Shown here piece after piece: positions 17,190 to 25,758 of a stretch of DNA of 64,000 nt. The notes under the pieces were generated by a model that was not told the DNA's origin, did not search any database, and worked only from the letters and a program-made list of their open reading frames with translations. The translations under genes were made by a program, and so were the position numbers. Source of the DNA: an uncultured Desulfovibrio sp. (GTDB taxonomy: Bacteria; Desulfobacterota; Desulfovibrionia; Desulfovibrionales; Desulfovibrionaceae); contig URBN01000002.1 in assembly GCA_900546145.1 (NCBI GenBank), positions 112,315-176,314 of the forward strand, read 5' to 3'. How positions within the stretch are numbered: position 1 is the first letter of the stretch; every line of letters begins with the position of its first letter.

Positions 17190-17558
17190 ATGCCGACTAT
17201 GTTCAGGTTTGCACTCAGACGCAGGTCCTGCGGAACGGGCATGCCCGTCCTCGCGGGTTTCCTGCTTTCCCTGGCTCTTCTGTGGGGTGTCTGGCCTTCT
17301 TCCGGATGTCATGCCAAGGGAACCTATGAACCGCCGCATACCGGTTTTGAGGATCCCAATGAACGGCCCAAACTGAAAGGCAATCCGGGGGCCGGAGCTC
17401 TGATTGACGCCTATGGCTTCCCCATAAGCCCTGACGAGGGCCAGGATGTCCAGAAACGGAAACGCCTTCCTCCGGGGGCGTATGGCGGTTACGGCAAAAA
17501 GGAAGAGCGCCCTCTTCCCAATCCCGATGACAACCGGCCCCTCTGGAAGGTTCAGTGA
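17190..17558 (+). CDS. Small predicted exported protein between pheS and pheT
   Basis: A 122-residue protein starting 6 bases after pheS. It has a basic N-terminus, a hydrophobic segment (VLAGFLLSLALLWGVWP, about 20-36) and SSGC, which resembles but does not fully match a lipobox, so it may be a lipoprotein or a cleaved exported protein. The mature part is hydrophilic, Pro/Gly/Lys-rich (ERPKLKGNPGAG, KEERPLPNPDDNRP) with no domain I recognise. Its placement inside the pheST operon is unusual, but close spacing indicates cotranscription. Confidence 0.7.
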   Translation: MPTMFRFALRRRSCGTGMPVLAGFLLSLALLWGVWPSSGCHAKGTYEPPHTGFEDPNERPKLKGNPGAGALIDAYGFPISPDEGQDVQKRKRLPPGAYGGYGKKEERPLPNPDDNRPLWKVQ

Positions 17559-17607
17559 GCGCTGACTCTGACTCCCGCAACAAGACTAACGGATACAAGG
17601 TGACATA

Positions 17608-19998
17608 ATGCTGCTTTCTCTTTCCTGGTTACGCGAATTTGTTCCCTATGAAGGGAGCGCCGAGGCGCTCGCGGACAGGCTGACCATGCTCGGACTGGAG
17701 CTGGAAGAAATTGTCCATCCCTTCGCCAATATAGATTCCATCGTCGTGGGCAAGGTCGTCGAGTGCGTCCCCCATCCCAATTCCGACCACATGCATATCT
17801 GCAAGGTTGATGCGGGACAGGGAGAACTGGCGAATATCGTCTGCGGCGCCCCCAACGTGGCTGCCGGCCAGACTGTCGCCGTCGCCCTGCTGGGCACAAC
17901 CATGCCTGACGGAACTGTCATCAAGAAGGCAAAGCTCCGCGGCGAGCCTTCCTTCGGCATGATCTGCTCTGAACGCGAGCTTGGTCTGAGCGAAGATCAT
18001 GACGGCATCCTTGTCCTCCCCGACACGTATAAGGCCGGAGACAGGCTTGTGGATGTTCTCAATCTTGAAAAGGACGTGCTCGACATCGACATAACGCCCA
18101 ACCGCGGCGACTGCCTGTCCGTCATCGGTCTCGCCCGTGAAGTCGCTCTCGCGTACAATCTGCCCATGACCATTCCGGATCGTCCTCTGGTTCTTTCCCA
18201 TGTGGACGCTCCGCACCCGTCTATTGAGATCTCCGATCCCGAGCTGTGCTACGGGTACTTCGGCCGGGTCATCACCGGCATCAAGGTCGCAAAGAGCCCC
18301 AGTGCCCTGCGTTACCGCCTTAGCGCCTGCGGTATCCGTCCCATTTCCAATGTGGTCGACGTGACCAACTACATTCTCATGGAATGCGGACAGCCGCTTC
18401 ATTCCTTTGACCTTGCCCGCATCCGCGGAGGCAGGGTAATCGTCGCTCCTGCGAAGGAAGGCGAGCATTTCACCACGCTGGATGGCAAGGAACGCGTTCT
18501 GAAAGCCGATGACCTGACTATCCGCGACAATGACGGCGTCGTTGCCCTTGCCGGTGTCATGGGTGGGCTCGACTCCGAAATCACCGAAGCGAGCGCGGGT
18601 GTCTTCCTGGAAAGCGCCGTCTTCCGTCCCGCCACCATCCGCAGAACGTCACGGCGCCTCGGACTTTCTTCCGAAGCATCTTTCCGCTTTGAGCGCGGAA
18701 TCGACCAGGGCAGGAGCCGTTGGAGCCTCGATCGCGCCTGCGCCATGATTCAGCAGCTGGCTGGCGGCGAAGTGTCTGACAGGCTCTGCGAAAATGAGCC
18801 CAGACCCTTTGTCCCTGTGCAGGTGGAATTCCGTCCCGCCCGCTGCGCCGCTCTGCTTGGCGTCGATCCCGGCTGCGATTTTGAACGGCATGTCCTCACC
18901 GGCCTCGGCTGCGAAGTGAAGGGCGATGGCGCTACCTGGACCGTGCCGCAGCCCAGCTGGCGTCCCGACCTGACGCGTGAGGCCGACCTTATTGAGGAAG
19001 TCGCCCGCTATTACGGCATGGATCGCGTGGAGCCTGTGCTCCCGCCCATCAGCCGTTCTCTGGAAGACGTCCTGCGTCCTGAAAGCCAGTACGCCTTCTG
19101 GGATAGGATCAAGCGCTGGGGTGCCGGCATCGGACTCAACGAGGCCATTAACTACAGTTTCGTGGGACAGAAGGATCTGGACGCCTTCGGTCTTTCAAAG
19201 GAAGATCGCATCTCCATGATGAATCCTCTTTCCGAGGATCTCAATGTCATGCGTCCGACCATTGCTCCCGGTCTCATGGTGGCCCTGAAAAACAATCTGG
19301 CACAGGGCGCTTCTTCTGTGCGTCTCTTTGAGCTGGCAAATGTCTTCCATTATGACGCCTCTTCTTCTACGACGGCCCGCGAAGTGGGAATGATGGGTAT
19401 CATCATGTCCGGCAGCCGCTATGAAGGTGGGTGGCCGCATGAAGAAGCCGAGCTTGATTACCTTGATCTCAAGGGTGTTGTGGAAGACTTTATGCGCTTC
19501 CTGCATCTTGACGGCTTTACCGTGCGCCAGCTGGAGAAGCATGACTATTTCACGCCTGCTGTCGAGATCAGCGCTGCCGGCCGCGCGCTCGGTGTCATGG
19601 GCCGTATCAGGCCGGATCTGGCCGATCGTTACAATGCCCGCGGCGCTGTGTGGATGGCTGAGTTCAACATGGACGAGGTCCGGGCCGCCTACGATGGTGC
19701 CGGTATCCATTTCAAACCGCTCGATATTTACCCGCCCGTGCGTCGCGATATTACCGTGTCTGCCCCCGAGTGCATGAAGGTTGCTGAGATCATCGATGCC
19801 ATCACGGCTATGAAGCGTCCCCTGCTCAAGGAAGTTGTCCTTCAGGATGTGTTTGTGCCGAAGATGGGCGATACCCGCAATCTGACCTTCAGGCTGACGT
19901 TCAGACACGAGAATCGTACACTCCGTGACGCCGAAGTGGATAAGGAGCGCGACAAGATCGCTGCCGGACTCGTGAAAGCGCTCGGCGTTAAAATCTAA
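17608..19998 (+). CDS. pheT: Phenylalanyl-tRNA synthetase beta subunit
   Basis: A 796-residue subunit, usual length. Domains in order: N-terminal tRNA-binding (EMAP-like) domain about 40-150 (VVGKVVECVPHPNSDHMHICKVD), B3/B4 editing region, B5 domain, a core-like pseudo-catalytic domain and a C-terminal ferredoxin-fold anticodon-binding domain (about 705-796; YPPVRRDITV). It forms the alpha2-beta2 enzyme with PheS. Confidence 0.97.
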   Translation: MLLSLSWLREFVPYEGSAEALADRLTMLGLELEEIVHPFANIDSIVVGKVVECVPHPNSDHMHICKVDAGQGELANIVCGAPNVAAGQTVAVALLGTTMPDGTVIKKAKLRGEPSFGMICSERELGLSEDHDGILVLPDTYKAGDRLVDVLNLEKDVLDIDITPNRGDCLSVIGLAREVALAYNLPMTIPDRPLVLSHVDAPHPSIEISDPELCYGYFGRVITGIKVAKSPSALRYRLSACGIRPISNVVDVTNYILMECGQPLHSFDLARIRGGRVIVAPAKEGEHFTTLDGKERVLKADDLTIRDNDGVVALAGVMGGLDSEITEASAGVFLESAVFRPATIRRTSRRLGLSSEASFRFERGIDQGRSRWSLDRACAMIQQLAGGEVSDRLCENEPRPFVPVQVEFRPARCAALLGVDPGCDFERHVLTGLGCEVKGDGATWTVPQPSWRPDLTREADLIEEVARYYGMDRVEPVLPPISRSLEDVLRPESQYAFWDRIKRWGAGIGLNEAINYSFVGQKDLDAFGLSKEDRISMMNPLSEDLNVMRPTIAPGLMVALKNNLAQGASSVRLFELANVFHYDASSSTTAREVGMMGIIMSGSRYEGGWPHEEAELDYLDLKGVVEDFMRFLHLDGFTVRQLEKHDYFTPAVEISAAGRALGVMGRIRPDLADRYNARGAVWMAEFNMDEVRAAYDGAGIHFKPLDIYPPVRRDITVSAPECMKVAEIIDAITAMKRPLLKEVVLQDVFVPKMGDTRNLTFRLTFRHENRTLRDAEVDKERDKIAAGLVKALGVKI

Positions 19999-20025
19999 AT
20001 TCGTTTTCCGACATCACTGATTCTG

Positions 20026-20079
20026 AAGCCGGTCCCGCTCTGGTTCTGCACCAGTGGGGATCGGCTTTGTGTTTTCTGT
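20026..20079 (+). terminator. Rho-independent terminator after pheT
   Basis: AAGCCGGTCCC pairs with GGGATCGGCTT (one G-U), with an inner CTGGT/ACCAG stem, followed by a T-rich GTGTTTTCT. Confidence 0.75.
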
Positions 20080-20164
20080 ATGAAGTAGACGCCCGCCCTG
20101 AAACGTGGCAATATTTCGGGTGCGGCTTTGTGGCCGCCTACGCCTGCTCATTGAGGAAAAATTT

Positions 20165-20524
20165 ATGGCTGACGAAAAACTTTACCGTATCGGCGAGGTG
20201 GCAACGCTGCTGAACCTCAAAACCTCTGTACTGAGGTTCTGGGAGTCAGAATTTCCCGAGCTGCAGCCGCAGCGTTCGGCAAAGGGACACAGATCGTACC
20301 GCGAAAAGGACGTTGCCGTTCTCAGGCGGATCAAGCAGCTGCTTCACGAACAGGGCATGACCATTGAGGGCGCACGCAAAGTTCTGAACAGTCCTCAGGG
20401 GGGCAGCCCGCTGGAGAGCAGTGAAGCCGCTTCTGCGCCCGCCGTGGATACAGCCTTCCTCGGTGAGATTGCCGGCGAGCTCATTGAAATCAGGAATATG
20501 CTCAGCACCGAGGAGGAAAAATGA
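20165..20524 (+). CDS. MerR-family transcriptional regulator
   Basis: A 119-residue regulator with an N-terminal MerR winged helix (YRIGEVATLLNLKTSVLRFW, then RSYREKDVAVLRRIKQLLHEQGMTIEGARKVL). The C-terminal part is short with no metal-binding Cys, so the effector is unknown. ATG 20165 follows TGAGGAAAA. It overlaps rpe by 4 bases (ATGA) and so is cotranslated with a pentose-phosphate enzyme. Confidence 0.9.
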   Translation: MADEKLYRIGEVATLLNLKTSVLRFWESEFPELQPQRSAKGHRSYREKDVAVLRRIKQLLHEQGMTIEGARKVLNSPQGGSPLESSEAASAPAVDTAFLGEIAGELIEIRNMLSTEEEK

Positions 20525-21237
20525 TTCTCTCTCCCTCACTCCTTTCTGCGGATTTTTCCTGCCTGGGTCAGGTCCTCGGAGAACTGGAACAGGCTGGCGT
20601 GAGGTGGCTCCATCTTGATGTCATGGACGGAGCCTTTGTCCCGAATATCACCTTTGGTCAGTCGGTTATTGCTGCTCTGCGTAGCAAGAGCCGGCTTTTT
20701 TTTGATGTGCACATGATGGTTGACGCCCCGAGCCGCTATATCGCTTCTTTCGCAAAGGCGGGGGCTGACCTCATTGTTATCCATGCCGAGGCGGAGACGC
20801 ATCTGCAGCGCGCCCTCGCGGCAATCCGCGAGCAGGGATGCCGCGCCGGCGTCGCTTTGAATCCGTCCACGGATCCGGCGTTTTTGAAATGGCTCACTGA
20901 TGACCTCGATCTTGTGCTGCTGATGAGTGTCAATCCCGGCTTTTCGGGACAGGCCTTCATTCCCGCCACCATTGAGAAAATCCGCGCCGTGCGCGATCTT
21001 CTGGATGAAAACAGTGGCGAGAATATTCCGATTCAGGTCGATGGCGGCGTGTGTCCGGAAAATATCGGTGGGCTTATCCGGAGCGGAGCAGATGTCTTTG
21101 TCTCCGGTTCCGCGTTTTTCAAGCATCCGCCTTTTTCTCAGCGCCATCAGGATTTTATTGACGCTGCCAGAGAAGCGGAGGGTCAATATCCGCGTCCTGC
21201 ATCGCTTGTGTGCAGTCAGTGGAAGCCTCGCGGGTAA
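20521..21237 (+). CDS. rpe: Ribulose-phosphate 3-epimerase
   Basis: A 238-residue TIM-barrel enzyme that interconverts ribulose-5-P and xylulose-5-P. SPSLLSADF, HLDVMDGAFVPNITFG, DVHMMV, MSVNPGFSGQAFIP and QVDGGV supply the metal and catalytic residues. It lies between the MerR gene and tkt, forming a non-oxidative pentose phosphate unit. Confidence 0.96.
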   Translation: MILSPSLLSADFSCLGQVLGELEQAGVRWLHLDVMDGAFVPNITFGQSVIAALRSKSRLFFDVHMMVDAPSRYIASFAKAGADLIVIHAEAETHLQRALAAIREQGCRAGVALNPSTDPAFLKWLTDDLDLVLLMSVNPGFSGQAFIPATIEKIRAVRDLLDENSGENIPIQVDGGVCPENIGGLIRSGADVFVSGSAFFKHPPFSQRHQDFIDAAREAEGQYPRPASLVCSQWKPRG

Positions 21238-21266
21238 TTCCTGCGAAAAGGAGAGAGGGGAACTTC

Positions 21267-23258
21267 ATGCCAACTCGTAGACAGTGTGCTAATGCCATCA
21301 GGGCTCTGGCCATTGATGCCATCGAAAAAGCTAATTCCGGACACCCTGGTGCTCCCCTGGGCATGGCCGATATGGCCGAAGCCCTCTGGAGGCACGGATT
21401 CAAGCACAATCCTGCTGACCCCAAATGGGTGGACAGAGACCGCTTCGTTCTTTCCAACGGACACGCTTCCATGCTTCTCTACGCCCTGCTGCATCTGACC
21501 GGGTATGATCTCACCATGGAAGACATCGAGAATTTCCGTCAGTGGGGTTCCAAAACGCCGGGGCATCCGGAGTACGGTCATACCCCGGGTGTCGATATTA
21601 CGACAGGCCCCCTCGGTTCCGGCATTTCCTCGGCCGTGGGTATGGCTCTCGCTGAGCGCATGCTGGCCGAAAAGTTCAACAAACCCGGACATACTATCGT
21701 TGATCATCATACTTACGTCTTTCTGGGCGACGGCTGCATGATGGAAGGCGTGAGCCATGAGGCCTGCTCTCTGGCTGGTGTCTGGAAACTTGGCAAACTC
21801 ATTGCTCTGTATGACTGCAACGGTATTTCCATCGATGGCAGGACGGATGGCTGGTTCACCGAAGACGTGGGGGCCCGGTATAAGGCCTACGGCTGGCAGG
21901 TTATCGGTCCTATTGACGGACATGATGAGAAGCAGCTGGATCAGGCCCTGGCTGCGGCCCGCGCTAACACCGAAAAACCCAGTCTCATCATCTGTAAAAC
22001 ACATATCGGATACGGCACGTGCAGAGCTGACTCGGCAAAGGTTCACGGATCGCCCCTGGGCGCCGAGGCCGCTGCTGAAGCCAAGAAGACACTCGGATGG
22101 ACAGAGCCTCCTTTTGTGATACCCCAGGATATCTATGACGCATGGGATGCCCGCAGAGCCGGTGCCGAGGCCGAGAGCAAATGGCAGGCTGATTTTGAGG
22201 CCTATGCGAAGGAATTTCCCGCTGAAGCTGCCGAATTCAGCCGCCGCATGGCCGGAAAACTCCCTGAAGGCTTTAATGAGGAAGCTGCGAAAATCATCGC
22301 TTCCTTCGTGGCGGATGGTAAGGACCTGGCTACCCGCAAATGCTCCAATAAGGTTCTCGAAAACCTCGTGCCTGTCCTTCCCGAGATGCTCGGTGGATCT
22401 GCTGACCTGACCGGGTCGGTAGGTACAAAGACGTCGGTATCAGTTCCTCTGGATCCACGCACCTATGAGGGCAATTATATTTCCTACGGCGTGCGCGAGT
22501 TCGGCATGAGCACAATTATGAACGGTATGGCCGTCCATGGTGGCTTCCTCCCTTACGCCGGCACCTTTATGGTTTTCTCCGATTACCTGAAGCACGCTGT
22601 GCGCCTGGCCGCCCTCATGAAGCTGCGCGCTGTGTGGGTGCTGACGCACGATTCCTATGCCGTGGGCGAGGACGGACCGACCCATGAGCCCGTGGAACAG
22701 CTGCCGACGCTGCGTGCGCTTCCCGGTGTGCGTGTATGGCGTCCGTGTGACGTGGCCGAAACGGCCCAGGCCTGGGTGGATGCCGTGAAATTTAACGGTC
22801 CCACCTGTCTGTCTCTTTCCCGTCAGACGCTGCCGTTCGTCACCAGAACAGCGGAACAGGCTGAAGGAATGTCCCGGGGCGGCTACGTGCTCCGCGACTG
22901 CGATGGGCAGCCAGAAGTTATTCTTATTGCCTCAGGATCCGAGGTTTCTCTCTGCCTCGGTGCGTATGAAAAACTGTCCGCCCAGGGCCACCGTGTGCGC
23001 GTGGTATCCATGCCCTGCACGGAAATCTTTGATGCCCAGGACGCCGCGTACAGAGAGAGCGTCCTGCCTTCTGCCGTACGTGCCAGAGTGGCAGTTGAGG
23101 CTTCTCAGCCCGATTTCTGGTACAAATACGCCGGTCTCGATGGGGCTGTCGTCGGTATGGACCATTTTGGTGCATCCGCGCCCGGCAAGGTCCTTGCTGA
23201 GCATTTTGGCTTCACCGTGGATAATGTTGTGAAGGCTGCGTCCGGTCTGTTGAAGTAA
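21267..23258 (+). CDS. tkt: Transketolase
   Basis: A 663-residue full-length TPP enzyme. The ATG at 21267 follows GGAGAGAGGGG; a longer in-frame reading would overlap rpe without a ribosome site. Motifs: ANSGHPGAPLGMADMAE, the TPP motif starting GDGCMMEGVSHE, a pyrimidine-binding region (YGVREFGMSTIMNGMA) and a C-terminal domain (EVILIASGSEVSL). It moves two-carbon units between sugar phosphates. Confidence 0.97.
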   Translation: MPTRRQCANAIRALAIDAIEKANSGHPGAPLGMADMAEALWRHGFKHNPADPKWVDRDRFVLSNGHASMLLYALLHLTGYDLTMEDIENFRQWGSKTPGHPEYGHTPGVDITTGPLGSGISSAVGMALAERMLAEKFNKPGHTIVDHHTYVFLGDGCMMEGVSHEACSLAGVWKLGKLIALYDCNGISIDGRTDGWFTEDVGARYKAYGWQVIGPIDGHDEKQLDQALAAARANTEKPSLIICKTHIGYGTCRADSAKVHGSPLGAEAAAEAKKTLGWTEPPFVIPQDIYDAWDARRAGAEAESKWQADFEAYAKEFPAEAAEFSRRMAGKLPEGFNEEAAKIIASFVADGKDLATRKCSNKVLENLVPVLPEMLGGSADLTGSVGTKTSVSVPLDPRTYEGNYISYGVREFGMSTIMNGMAVHGGFLPYAGTFMVFSDYLKHAVRLAALMKLRAVWVLTHDSYAVGEDGPTHEPVEQLPTLRALPGVRVWRPCDVAETAQAWVDAVKFNGPTCLSLSRQTLPFVTRTAEQAEGMSRGGYVLRDCDGQPEVILIASGSEVSLCLGAYEKLSAQGHRVRVVSMPCTEIFDAQDAAYRESVLPSAVRARVAVEASQPDFWYKYAGLDGAVVGMDHFGASAPGKVLAEHFGFTVDNVVKAASGLLK

Positions 23259-23284
23259 GGCTGCGCGCGATCGCAGAAGTTATG

Positions 23285-23349
23285 CTGACGGCAGAGAGCC
23301 TGGTTTCCCCGTCTTTCGGGATGGAGAGAATAAAGGCTCCTGCCGTCAG
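23285..23349 (+). other. Long hairpin of unknown role between tkt and pgk
   Basis: CTGACGGCAG at 23285 pairs exactly with CTGCCGTCAG ending at 23349; inside lie AGCCT/AGGCT and a small CCCG/CGGG hairpin. There is no T-run after it, so it is not a standard terminator. The whole 257-base gap (23259-23515) holds nothing else I can identify. Confidence 0.5.
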
Positions 23350-23515
23350 TGAGATCCTGGGCACCTGCATCCCGTATTGACGGAGATGCTCCGGTTGGTC
23401 TTCCTTCCCGCCGTCCACTGATTATTTTTGATGTTGTGAACAGCGCTATCTGTGGCCGGCCGGATAACGGACCGGCGCGTGACAACCATTATGTTCCATT
23501 TCAGGAGGCTTTACC

Positions 23516-24688
23516 ATGGCAATGAAAGATATGGCTTCTCTCGATTTGAAGGGGAAAATTGCTGTCATCCGGCAGGATCTCAACGTTCCCATGAAGGATG
23601 GCAGGATTACCAATGACAAACGCATGCGCGCAGCTCTGCCTACCATCAAGCTGGCTCTGCAGAAAGGCGCTGGTGTCATCGTGCTGTCCCATCTCGGCCG
23701 TCCCACTGAAGGCGAGTTCTGTGAACAGTTCTCTCTCAAGCCTGTCGCCGAGCACATGTCCGAAATGCTTGGCCAGCCTGTAACTCTGGCCAGGGATTTT
23801 GACGAAGCCAAAAAAGTCAGGCCCGGAGAAGTTTATCTCCTGGAAAACGTCCGCTTTTTCAAGGGTGAAAAGAAAAATGATCCCGAGCTGGCCGCCAGAT
23901 ATGCGGCTCTGGGCGATGTTTATGTCATGGATGCCTTTGGCACGGCCCACAGGGCCCAGGCGTCCACGGAGGGGGCCATCCGCAAGGCTAAGGTAGCGTG
24001 CGCGGGTCCCCTCATGAAGGGTGAACTTGATGCCTTCGCAAAAGTGCTGGACAACCCCAAGCGCCCGCTGGTGGCCATCATCGGTGGATCCAAGGTTTCC
24101 ACCAAGCTTGGCCTGCTGGATAATCTGCTTGGCAGGGTCGACCGCCTGATCATCGGCGGCGGCATTGCCAATACGTTCCTCGCTGCCACAGGGCATCCAG
24201 TGGGTAGGTCCCTGTATGAGCCTGATCTTATTGACGCCTCCAAAGAAATTCTGGCCAAGGCTGAAAAACTTGGCAAGCCGATCCCGCTTCCAGTGGATGT
24301 TGTTACTGCTCCCGAACTTGCCCCCGGCCAGAAGGCCGTAACCTGCGGCGTGGATGAAGTGGCTTCCGACCAGATGATTCTGGATATCGGCCCCAAGACT
24401 GTCGCCCTGTACGAGGAAATCCTCAACAAGGCTGCCACCATTGTCTGGAACGGCCCTGTGGGTGCCTTTGAGACCGAGCCTTTCGGCGCAGGCACCAGGG
24501 CTCTGGCTGAAGCCCTTGCGAAATGCGGAGGCTTCGTGGTTGTCGGCGGCGGTGATTCCGTTTCTGCGGTCGAGAGCTATGGCCTCGCTGACAAGATGGG
24601 GTATATTTCCACAGGTGGAGGCGCTTTCCTGGAACTCTTTGAAGGAAAGAAGCTCCCTGCCGTGGCTGCCCTTGAGGACAGAGCCTAA
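23516..24688 (+). CDS. pgk: Phosphoglycerate kinase
   Basis: A 390-residue glycolytic kinase; transfers phosphate between 1,3-bisphosphoglycerate and ADP. VIRQDLNVPMKDG, LSHLGRPTEG, LLENVRFFKGEKKNDPE, AIIGGSKVSTK and the C-terminal VVGGGDSVSAVE and STGGGAFLELFEG blocks are canonical. CAGGAGG precedes the ATG. Confidence 0.98.
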   Translation: MAMKDMASLDLKGKIAVIRQDLNVPMKDGRITNDKRMRAALPTIKLALQKGAGVIVLSHLGRPTEGEFCEQFSLKPVAEHMSEMLGQPVTLARDFDEAKKVRPGEVYLLENVRFFKGEKKNDPELAARYAALGDVYVMDAFGTAHRAQASTEGAIRKAKVACAGPLMKGELDAFAKVLDNPKRPLVAIIGGSKVSTKLGLLDNLLGRVDRLIIGGGIANTFLAATGHPVGRSLYEPDLIDASKEILAKAEKLGKPIPLPVDVVTAPELAPGQKAVTCGVDEVASDQMILDIGPKTVALYEEILNKAATIVWNGPVGAFETEPFGAGTRALAEALAKCGGFVVVGGGDSVSAVESYGLADKMGYISTGGGAFLELFEGKKLPAVAALEDRA

Positions 24689-24720
24689 GTCAGCCTGAGC
24701 TCCTTTCGTTTTTCACTGAC

Positions 24721-24763
24721 AGAAAAGGCCTCCCTGCCGACAAAGCATGGAGGCCTTTTCTGT
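24721..24763 (+). terminator. Rho-independent terminator after pgk
   Basis: AGAAAAGGCCTCC pairs with GGAGGCCTTTTCT around a loop of about 16 bases; the stem itself supplies the T-run. Confidence 0.85.
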
Positions 24764-24766
24764 ATC

Positions 24767-24800
24767 TAAAAAAACGCCGGAAACTTCACGTTTCCGGCGT
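24767..24800 (-). terminator. Rho-independent terminator of the SRP RNA
   Basis: ACGCCGGAAAC/GTTTCCGGCGT form an 11-bp stem with a 5-base loop; on the minus strand it is followed by seven T. Confidence 0.92.
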
Positions 24801-24811
24801 ATGTATTTCAG

Positions 24812-24896
24812 AGAGAGCCGGGCACCCGGCAACAACTGCTGCCGCTGCTTCCTTTCGGACCTGACGGGGTTCACAGCGCTGCCGCCACCCGGCTTG
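24812..24896 (-). ncRNA. ffs: Small bacterial signal recognition particle RNA
   Basis: On the minus strand the helix-8 core reads GTCAGGTCCG...AAGGAAGCAGC, the site bound by Ffh, and terminal stems AGCCGGG/CCCGGCT (24894 and 24816) close the rod. About 85 nt fits the short 4.5S type. It is followed by its own terminator and preceded by a promoter that predicts a start near 24896. With Ffh it targets membrane proteins to FtsY. Confidence 0.95.
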
Positions 24897-24902
24897 TAGA
24901 CT

Positions 24903-24931
24903 CCTTTACATGGAGAGCGCTCTCTTGTCAA
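24903..24931 (-). promoter_or_regulatory. Promoter of the SRP RNA gene
   Basis: On the minus strand TTGACA (24931-24926), 17 bases, then TAAAGG (24908-24903). The -35 overlaps the TGA stop of the amidohydrolase gene. Confidence 0.65.
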
Positions 24932-25758
24932 TGTGACTGATTCGGGAGCATGCCGTACTGACCGAGCAGGGAAGAGGCATTTGTGAGCAGGCGTTCCATG
25001 CGTTCATCCGAGGCTCCGGTGAGTTTTTTCAGGCGGAGCATTTCCTCTTCAGGCCGGTAAATAGGCCAGTCCGTGCCAAAGAAGTAGTGTTCTTCAGGCA
25101 AAAGCGCGAAAAGTCTGTGGAGACATTTCTGATCGACAAAGTCAGTCGTGCTGGACGTGTCCAGCCAGAGATGTTTGTAAGGGTGTCCTGAAAAGACCTG
25201 CAGCGCCAGATCCCACATGCGGTAGCCACCGAAATGGCCTGCTATGACATCAAGGCGGGGGAAGTTCTGGAGGACCTTACGAAGCCTTATGGGAGAGGAA
25301 GGGGCTTCGGAAGGAGGTGCGGCGCTGCCGACATGGAAGAGAATGATGAATCGTCCTTCGCAGGCCTCATAAATGGGCAGCAGGGCCGGATCATTCATGG
25401 AGAAGCCCTGGAAGTCAGGGTGGAGTTTAAGACCCCGTATGCCGTTCTTTTCGAGACGATCGAGCTCTTCCTCCCAGTGTTCATAGCCGGGGTGCAGCGT
25501 GCCGAAGGCAATGGCCCTGTTTCCCTCGTCGTTGTGAATTTTGATGGCGTAATTGTTGGCAGGGAGAACCTGCGAGGGAGCCGTTGCTGCACAGAGGACG
25601 GCAAAGTAACTGATGCCGGCCCTGACTTCCTCTTCCTCAAGATCCGGAAGCAGTCCGGAGCCGAGGCAGTGCACGCCGTACGTTTTTTCGAGGGCTCTGA
25701 CGGCCTTTGAAGCGATTTTCGGGTGAAAGGCGTGAGTATGGATATCAATGCCTGGCAT
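24928..25758 (-). CDS. Amidohydrolase-2-type TIM-barrel metal hydrolase
   Basis: A 276-residue protein of the amidohydrolase-2 (ACMSD-like) family. Metal ligands are seen as HTHAFH at the start, a Lys/His in GLKLHPDF, His in ILFHVGS and AGHFGG, and Asp in FGTDWP. The family includes decarboxylases and lactone or amide hydrolases, so the substrate is not predictable. Its start overlaps the end of the 2-hydroxyacid dehydrogenase gene by 14 bases, so the two are translated together and may share a pathway. Confidence 0.82.
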   Translation of the reverse strand: MPGIDIHTHAFHPKIASKAVRALEKTYGVHCLGSGLLPDLEEEEVRAGISYFAVLCAATAPSQVLPANNYAIKIHNDEGNRAIAFGTLHPGYEHWEEELDRLEKNGIRGLKLHPDFQGFSMNDPALLPIYEACEGRFIILFHVGSAAPPSEAPSSPIRLRKVLQNFPRLDVIAGHFGGYRMWDLALQVFSGHPYKHLWLDTSSTTDFVDQKCLHRLFALLPEEHYFFGTDWPIYRPEEEMLRLKKLTGASDERMERLLTNASSLLGQYGMLPNQSH

